Of a stretch of 10,198 nucleotides of DNA, positions 5,667 through 10,198 are shown piece after piece (the first letter of the stretch is position 1; each line of letters starts with the position of its first letter). The notes below the pieces were generated by a model, which saw only the letters and a list, made by a program, of their open reading frames with translations, had not been told where the DNA came from and searched no databases. The position numbers were made by a program, and so were the translations under genes. The stretch lies in assembly GCA_041487075.1 (NCBI GenBank), contig JBGPMO010000016.1, forward strand, positions 1 to 10,198. The letters are read 5' to 3'. This DNA is from JBGPMO01 sp041487075. Its GTDB lineage: Bacteria; Patescibacteriota; Minisyncoccia; UBA6257; 1-14-0-10-40-38.

Positions 5667-6153
5667 TGATGAGCAAAAAAAGGAAGGGCCACCGATGGAA
5701 GGAGAAGGAGAACAGCTGAAGCGCGAGCGGGAAGAATACCTTAATGGATGGAAACGGGCAAAAGCGGATTTGATAAACTATCAGAAGGATGAAGGAAAGC
5801 GGTTTGAAGAGGTGATGAAGTTTGGCATGGCGGAGATGATGCGTGACTTTATCCCGGTGTTAGACAGCTTTGACTTGGCGCTTTCAATGTTTGAGCGGGA
5901 AGGAAAGGCGGAGCGAGGCATGTATATGATTCAGGCACAATTAGAGGACGCATTAAAGAAGAAGGGCCTCGAGCGAATGACGACATCCGTAGGAATGGTT
6001 TTCGATCCGGCGCTTCATGAGTCAGTGGGAGAGATTGAATCCGATGCGCCACCCGGCACGATTGCGGAAGAGATTGAAAAGGGATACCGTTTACAGGGAA
6101 GGATCGTGCGGCCAGCAAGAGTGAAACTGGCAAAATTAAAAACTCAAAACTAA
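5659..6153 (+). CDS. grpE: Nucleotide exchange factor GrpE
   Basis: 164 residues, somewhat short for the family (about 180-200). GrpE acts in the cytoplasm as a dimer that releases ADP from DnaK. The N-terminal half is charged and helix-forming (about 15-60), fitting the long coiled coil. Val-Leu-Asp-Ser-Phe-Asp-Leu-Ala-Leu (67-75) matches the family's helix motif. The C-terminal beta domain carries Phe-Asp-Pro-Ala-Leu-His-Glu-Ser-Val (115-123) and Ile-Val-Arg-Pro-Ala-Arg-Val (149-155), both GrpE hallmarks. The ATG at 5659 overlaps the end of hrcA by 8 bases, suggesting translational coupling. A strong Shine-Dalgarno AGGAAGG (5681-5687) stands 7 bases before an internal ATG at 5695 (Met13), so the true start may be there, giving 152 residues. 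dnaK follows 40 bases downstream. Confidence 0.95.
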   Translation: MNNDEQKKEGPPMEGEGEQLKREREEYLNGWKRAKADLINYQKDEGKRFEEVMKFGMAEMMRDFIPVLDSFDLALSMFEREGKAERGMYMIQAQLEDALKKKGLERMTTSVGMVFDPALHESVGEIESDAPPGTIAEEIEKGYRLQGRIVRPARVKLAKLKTQN

Positions 6154-6193
6154 AAAACCTTACACAAAAAGTTTCTCCGTTTATATTACTATT

Positions 6194-8044
6194 ATGTCTA
6201 AAATTATCGGTATTGATCTCGGAACAACTAATTCAGCGGCCGCGGTGGTGGAAGCAGGCCAGCCGCGCATTATCGAAAACGTGGAAGGAAATCGCACCAT
6301 GCCATCGGTTGTTGCGGTGAATAAAGCGAATGAGCGCCTCGTGGGGCTTCTTGCCAAGCGCCAGTCAGTTACGAACCCGAAGAGCACTATTTTTTCGGTA
6401 AAGCGTTTGATCGGCCGGAAGTGGACTGATCCCGAGGTACAGCGCGACAAGGCGTGGCTTCCGTATGAAATGAAAGAATCAGGCTCCGGCGGCGTTGAAA
6501 TTAAATTAGGCGATGAGTGGCGGAGCCCTGAAGAAATCTCGGCAATGATACTCGCGAAGATTAAAGCAGATTGCGAAGCGAAGCTCGGTGAAACAATTGA
6601 CGAGGCGGTCATCACGGTTCCCGCATATTTCGATGACAGCCAGCGGCAGGCAACAAAAAACGCGGGCGAGATCGCGGGCTTTAAGGTGCGCCGGATTCTC
6701 AATGAGCCAACGGCCGCAGCGTTGGCCTACGGGTTAAATAAAAAAACGAATGAGAAAATCGTGGTGTATGATTTTGGCGGCGGCACTTTTGACGTCTCGG
6801 TGCTTGAAGTCGGCGGCGACACGGTCGAGGTGAAATCAACCGGCGGCGACACGCACTTGGGCGGCGACGACTTCGATAAGGCAATTAATGAGTATCTCGT
6901 GAAAGAATATAAAAAACAGGAAGGCATTGATATCTCAAATGATGCCTTGGCGCTCCAACGGCTGAAAGAAGCTACCGAGCGGGCAAAGCATGAGCTTTCA
7001 ACTTCGTTTGAGGCGGAAATTAATCTTCCCTATATTACCTCGGACGCCGCTGGGCCAAAGCATTTTTTGATGAAGCTTACGCGCGCAAAGTTGGAAGAAC
7101 TCGTGCGCTCCGAGATTGATCGATCCATCACCATTTTAGACAAAGTGATTACCGACGCGAAACTTAATATCAAAGCCATTGATGAAATTGTGCTCGTAGG
7201 CGGGCAGACGCGAATGCCTGCGATTCAGGAAGCGGTAAAAAAATATTTTGGAAAAGATCCGCACCGCGACATTAACCCGGACGAAGTGGTTGCATTGGGC
7301 GCCGCCGTGCAGGCCGGCATCCTCCAGGGCGATGTGAAGGATATTTTGTTGCTTGATGTGACGCCTCTTTCCGTGGGCATCGAAACATTGGGCGGGATCT
7401 TTACGCGTCTCATCGAAAAAAACACGACGATTCCAACGGCAAAGACGCAGGTGTTTTCAACCGCGGCTGACAGCCAGACGTCAGTAGAAATCCATGTGCT
7501 CCAAGGGGAGCGGCAAATGGCATCGGACAATAAGACTCTTGCACGCTTTATCTTAGACGGGATTCCGCCCTCCCCGCGCGGCATGCCGCAAATTAAAGTT
7601 ATCTTTGATATCGATGCGAATGGCATTTTGAACGTTTCCGCAAAAGACAAAGCAACCGGCAAAATGCAGTCGGTGAAAATTGAGGCGTCAACCGGCATGT
7701 CGAAAGAAGAGGTAGAGCGTTTGAAAGCGGAAGCGGCCGCGTCAGCAGAAACGGATCGCGCAAAGCGGGAAATTGCTGAAGTGCGGAATAATGCCGATCA
7801 GCTTCTCTATACGGCGGAGAAATCACTGCGTGACGCCAGCGACAAGGTGCCGGCAGAGGTCAAAGACGGGATCAATAAAAAGATTGAAGCGCTAAAGTCC
7901 GTCAAAGACGGCAGTGATCTTGAAAGAATAAAATCGGCGACTGCTGAACTTTCGAATGAGATTCAAAAAATTGGCGCGGCGATGTACGGAAAAGGAGCGC
8001 AAGAACCGCCTCATGAACCAAGTGAAGGGCCGGGAACCAAGTAG
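6194..8044 (+). CDS. dnaK: Chaperone protein DnaK (Hsp70)
   Basis: 616 residues from ATG 6194, normal length for the family. DnaK binds exposed hydrophobic peptides and cycles them by ATP hydrolysis with DnaJ and GrpE. The ATPase domain (about 1-378) shows the three Hsp70 signatures: Gly-Ile-Asp-Leu-Gly-Thr-Thr-Asn-Ser (6-14), Val-Tyr-Asp-Phe-Gly-Gly-Gly-Thr-Phe-Asp (191-200) and Ile-Val-Leu-Val-Gly-Gly-Gln-Thr-Arg-Met-Pro (332-342). The interdomain linker Asp-Ile-Leu-Leu-Leu-Asp (383-388) leads into the substrate-binding beta domain (Val-Thr-Pro-Leu-Ser onward), then a charged helical lid (about 500-600). The tail is short and Pro/Glu-rich, without the acidic EEVD-like end seen in some relatives. 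No Shine-Dalgarno is visible. An AT-rich TATATT at 6182-6187 lies too close to the ATG to call a promoter. Probably co-transcribed with hrcA-grpE under CIRCE control. Confidence 0.99.
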   Translation: MSKIIGIDLGTTNSAAAVVEAGQPRIIENVEGNRTMPSVVAVNKANERLVGLLAKRQSVTNPKSTIFSVKRLIGRKWTDPEVQRDKAWLPYEMKESGSGGVEIKLGDEWRSPEEISAMILAKIKADCEAKLGETIDEAVITVPAYFDDSQRQATKNAGEIAGFKVRRILNEPTAAALAYGLNKKTNEKIVVYDFGGGTFDVSVLEVGGDTVEVKSTGGDTHLGGDDFDKAINEYLVKEYKKQEGIDISNDALALQRLKEATERAKHELSTSFEAEINLPYITSDAAGPKHFLMKLTRAKLEELVRSEIDRSITILDKVITDAKLNIKAIDEIVLVGGQTRMPAIQEAVKKYFGKDPHRDINPDEVVALGAAVQAGILQGDVKDILLLDVTPLSVGIETLGGIFTRLIEKNTTIPTAKTQVFSTAADSQTSVEIHVLQGERQMASDNKTLARFILDGIPPSPRGMPQIKVIFDIDANGILNVSAKDKATGKMQSVKIEASTGMSKEEVERLKAEAAASAETDRAKREIAEVRNNADQLLYTAEKSLRDASDKVPAEVKDGINKKIEALKSVKDGSDLERIKSATAELSNEIQKIGAAMYGKGAQEPPHEPSEGPGTK

Positions 8045-8063
8045 ATACGGAATTTAGCCTTAG

Positions 8064-8072
8064 TGTTATAAT
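8064..8072 (+). promoter_or_regulatory. Extended -10 promoter between dnaK and the membrane protein gene
   Basis: TGTTATAAT at 8064-8072 is an exact extended -10 element (TGn followed by the perfect hexamer TATAAT at 8067-8072). There is no good -35 box about 17 bases upstream, which is normal for extended -10 promoters. The predicted start near 8079 leaves a leader of about 46 bases before the ATG at 8125. No CIRCE copy is present, so this promoter would be independent of HrcA. Confidence 0.65.
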
Positions 8073-8124
8073 ACAGAGTATATTGGTTATACGTTAAAGG
8101 TTTATTCGTCATTAGTAGTACATT

Positions 8125-9063
8125 ATGCCTATGCGAGTATCCGAAGTCGAGCGTTTTTCTCAAAAGATTATAGGTTTGGGCGCCTCCGCGGTTGTTCTCG
8201 CTGCTCTTTTTGGTTATACCCTTCGGCTTGAGGCATTGGCGCCGGGTACAGGGTGGTTTCTCGCATTGCTTTTCACAGCTCTCGTATGGATTGCCATGGC
8301 TGGGCTCATAGTTTTTTTTGTGAAGAGTTGGCGCATTGCTTCCTTGTTTGCCGCTTTAGAGACGCTTGCCGCGTGGGCATTTCTGCAAAATCCTTTTTCT
8401 GCTTTCACGCTCGCCGGCACCGCTTTCCTTTTTATCTTTCTTATTATTGGGTTTGTGCGGGGACGCGCCATCTTGGAGAATTCAGTGCATATTCATTTTC
8501 CCCAAGTGAGCGAACGCATCATTGCCGTTATCGTGACCGGACTTATCTTTTTTGTGACGCTGTATCTTTTTGGCGCCTCCGAGCTTTCCGAATCCCCGGT
8601 TCCGAAGAGCGCCTTGAGTTTTTTTCTGCACAGCACTGATCCGATTACCACCAAGTTTATTCCTGATCTTTCGAGCAGCAATTCTTTTGATGAAGCGCTG
8701 CGTGCCGTGGCAAAAGCGCGTTTGCCGGCAGATGCCGCACCGGAAACCGTGGATCGGGAAGTGATTCAGGAGAAAAAACAGATTGAGCGCCTGACCAGCA
8801 TCTCAGTTCCCGGAGAAACAAATGTTATTGAGGCGATGTACCAAATAATTGCGGCAAAGCTCGCGCTCTTGCCTCCCCCGGTAAAAACGTTTACGTTCGT
8901 GAGTGTCGGGATTCTTATCTTCGGCATCGTGAAGTGGATTGCATTCATTCTCGACTGGATTGCGATCGGCGTGTCGTTCCTTGCCTATCAGATACTGCTT
9001 GCCATGAATTTTTTCCATATCAGTTTGGAAAACGAGCATCAAGAAGTGATTGTGATGGATTGA
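8125..9063 (+). CDS. Multi-pass membrane protein of unknown function in the chaperone cluster
   Basis: 312 residues from ATG 8125; a second ATG at 8131 (Met3) is equally possible, and neither has a clear Shine-Dalgarno. I do not recognise the family. Hydrophobic segments suggest about five membrane helices in the N-terminal half (about 15-34, 43-66, 71-88, 92-111, 131-150), a hydrophilic region of roughly 100 residues (about 151-250), and one or two more helices (about 256-276 and 275-296) before a short acidic tail. The hydrophilic region contains a charged, possibly helical stretch at 206-223 (Glu-Thr-Val-Asp-Arg-Glu...Gln-Ile-Glu-Arg). Nothing catalytic stands out. It has its own extended -10 promoter and sits 79 bases before dnaJ, so it is probably transcribed with dnaJ. 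A role in membrane stress or membrane-protein quality control is only suggested by position. Confidence 0.85.
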   Translation: MPMRVSEVERFSQKIIGLGASAVVLAALFGYTLRLEALAPGTGWFLALLFTALVWIAMAGLIVFFVKSWRIASLFAALETLAAWAFLQNPFSAFTLAGTAFLFIFLIIGFVRGRAILENSVHIHFPQVSERIIAVIVTGLIFFVTLYLFGASELSESPVPKSALSFFLHSTDPITTKFIPDLSSSNSFDEALRAVAKARLPADAAPETVDREVIQEKKQIERLTSISVPGETNVIEAMYQIIAAKLALLPPPVKTFTFVSVGILIFGIVKWIAFILDWIAIGVSFLAYQILLAMNFFHISLENEHQEVIVMD

Positions 9064-9142
9064 CAAATAACTAATGGCTCATCACTGATGACGGGGGATC
9101 GAATGCGCTTCAGTTGTTTGTCGTAAGTTGTAAGTTATTGAT

Positions 9143-10198
9143 ATGCCTGACGATTATTACAAAATTCTGGGAGTAGAAAAAGGCGCCTCGGAAGAGGATA
9201 TTAAGAGTGCGTATCGAAAACTGGCTCATAAATATCATCCTGATAAGGCAGGCGGGGACGATACAATGTTTAAGAAAATCAACGAGGCGTATCAGGTGCT
9301 TTCAAATCGGGAGCGCCGGGCGCAATATGACCGGTTCGGCAAAGCATTCGATGGTTCGGGCGGCGGCACACATGGAGGCGCCGGATTCGATTGGCGTAAT
9401 TTTGCCGATGGCGTTGAGTTCGGTTTTGACGGGCGCGGGTTTGAAGATGTCGGGAATATTAGTGAAATTTTTGACGCCTTTTTCGAGGGCATGGGGGTGA
9501 AGCGGAAGCGGCGCGCGTATGAGCGGGGCGCCGACCTTGAGCTTACGGAGACAATTACCCTTGAAGAGGCATTTCGGGGCACTGTCAAGTCGGTGAAGTT
9601 TAAGGCATTTGTTGCCTGTGAAAAGTGCGCGGGCCTCGGCCATTTTCCAAAAGAAGGGTTTACGGATTGCGCGGCCTGTGACGGCAGAGGAGAGATTCAG
9701 GAATCGCGCCGGAGTTTTTTTGGCGATTTTACGCAGGTGCGTGCCTGTGCGAAGTGCCGTGGCATGGGGAAAATCGCCAAAAAGATGTGCGCGGCGTGCT
9801 CGGGCGTTGGCAGAGTTTCATCCGAAAAAGCAGTGGAGCTCACGATTGCTCCGGGCATTGATGATGGTCAAGTGATTAAAGTTTCTAAAGCGGGAGAGAT
9901 CGGGGAGCGCGGCGCAGAGCCCGGGGATTTATACGTCCGTATTCGCGTGAAGCCGCACGAGATATTTCGCCGGGACGGCGAGAATCTCATTGTAAAACAG
10001 GAAGCTAACTTGATTGATCTTTTAGCCCACCGGAGTGTGGAGGTAAAAACCATCGGCGGCGGGAAACTGCAACTCGAAGTTCCCCCGGGCTTCCGCTTGG
10101 GAGAAAAACTTATTGCCTCGGGCGAGGGTATGCCGCGTCTCGGCGGATTCGGCCGCGGAAAACTGTTTGTTGACCTCGATGTCCGCGTGCCAAAAAAA
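9143..10198 (+). CDS. dnaJ: Chaperone protein DnaJ (Hsp40), C-terminus beyond the window
   Basis: 352 codons from ATG 9143 without a stop; the family is about 370-380 residues, so only a short tail is missing. DnaJ delivers substrates to DnaK and stimulates its ATPase. The J domain (about 4-66) carries His-Pro-Asp at 32-34. A Gly/Phe-rich stretch (about 71-118) includes Ile-Phe-Asp-Ala-Phe-Phe. The zinc-binding region has all four CxxCxGxG repeats, with Cys pairs at 159/162, 176/179, 202/205 and 216/219. The C-terminal substrate-binding beta domains start near 226 (Gly-Asp-Leu-Tyr-Val, and a later Gly-Met-Pro-Arg-Leu loop). It is therefore a full type I DnaJ. The 79-base gap upstream holds a TCATC/GATGA inverted repeat and two gtaagtt copies, but no clear promoter, Shine-Dalgarno or terminator. 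Confidence 0.98.
   Translation, partial: MPDDYYKILGVEKGASEEDIKSAYRKLAHKYHPDKAGGDDTMFKKINEAYQVLSNRERRAQYDRFGKAFDGSGGGTHGGAGFDWRNFADGVEFGFDGRGFEDVGNISEIFDAFFEGMGVKRKRRAYERGADLELTETITLEEAFRGTVKSVKFKAFVACEKCAGLGHFPKEGFTDCAACDGRGEIQESRRSFFGDFTQVRACAKCRGMGKIAKKMCAACSGVGRVSSEKAVELTIAPGIDDGQVIKVSKAGEIGERGAEPGDLYVRIRVKPHEIFRRDGENLIVKQEANLIDLLAHRSVEVKTIGGGKLQLEVPPGFRLGEKLIASGEGMPRLGGFGRGKLFVDLDVRVPKK

Noticed and set aside
6181..6702. Minus-strand frame of 173 codons over the dnaK 5' end
   Set aside because: It is antisense to the conserved ATPase domain, has no ribosome site and no protein-like pattern of its own.
7225..7698. Long minus-strand frame of 157 codons inside dnaK
   Set aside because: It lies fully within a strongly conserved gene and has no recognisable domain. 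Such shadows are common opposite genes with this codon use.

Overview
The window most resembles a member of the Candidate Phyla Radiation (Patescibacteria, Parcubacteria-like). This is inferred from gene style, not from a marker gene. The signs are a large secreted protein ending in a peptidoglycan-binding domain after proline-rich linkers and Fn3-like domains, an unusually short HrcA, a short GrpE, mostly absent Shine-Dalgarno sequences, and an unknown multi-pass membrane protein inside the chaperone cluster. The standard bacterial code fits: TAA, TAG and TGA all appear as stops and no long gene contains an in-frame TGA.

Left part (1-4429): the C-terminal tail of a gene cut by the window edge ends at 130 and looks like a bacterial Ig-like domain. 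A short unassigned stretch follows. Then comes a 1366-residue exported multidomain protein (329-4429): signal sequence, a large sugar-lyase-like body, a MopE-type Asp/Cys metal-binding motif, a Cys-rich repeat, a polyproline linker, two beta-sandwich (Fn3-like) domains and a C-terminal PG_binding_1 domain. Both genes appear to encode surface or secreted proteins.

Middle (4430-4931): about 500 bases without a gene. A near-symmetric intrinsic terminator closes the large gene. Several further inverted repeats and one exact DnaA-box sequence follow. The stretch ends in a sigma-A-type promoter overlapped by a CIRCE operator matching 17 of 18 arm positions.

Right part (4932-10198): a heat-shock chaperone cluster in the order hrcA - grpE - dnaK - unknown membrane protein - dnaJ, all on the + strand. 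HrcA should repress its own promoter through CIRCE. DnaK is the ATP-driven chaperone, GrpE its nucleotide exchange factor and DnaJ its J-domain co-chaperone. hrcA and grpE overlap, and dnaK follows after 40 bases. An extended -10 promoter after dnaK suggests that the membrane protein and perhaps dnaJ can also be transcribed separately from the CIRCE-controlled unit. dnaJ runs off the right edge.

The points most worth a second look are the large putative polysaccharide-acting surface protein, the unknown membrane protein between dnaK and dnaJ, the reduced HrcA, and the structured intergenic region. I found no transposon, CRISPR array, tRNA or rRNA.
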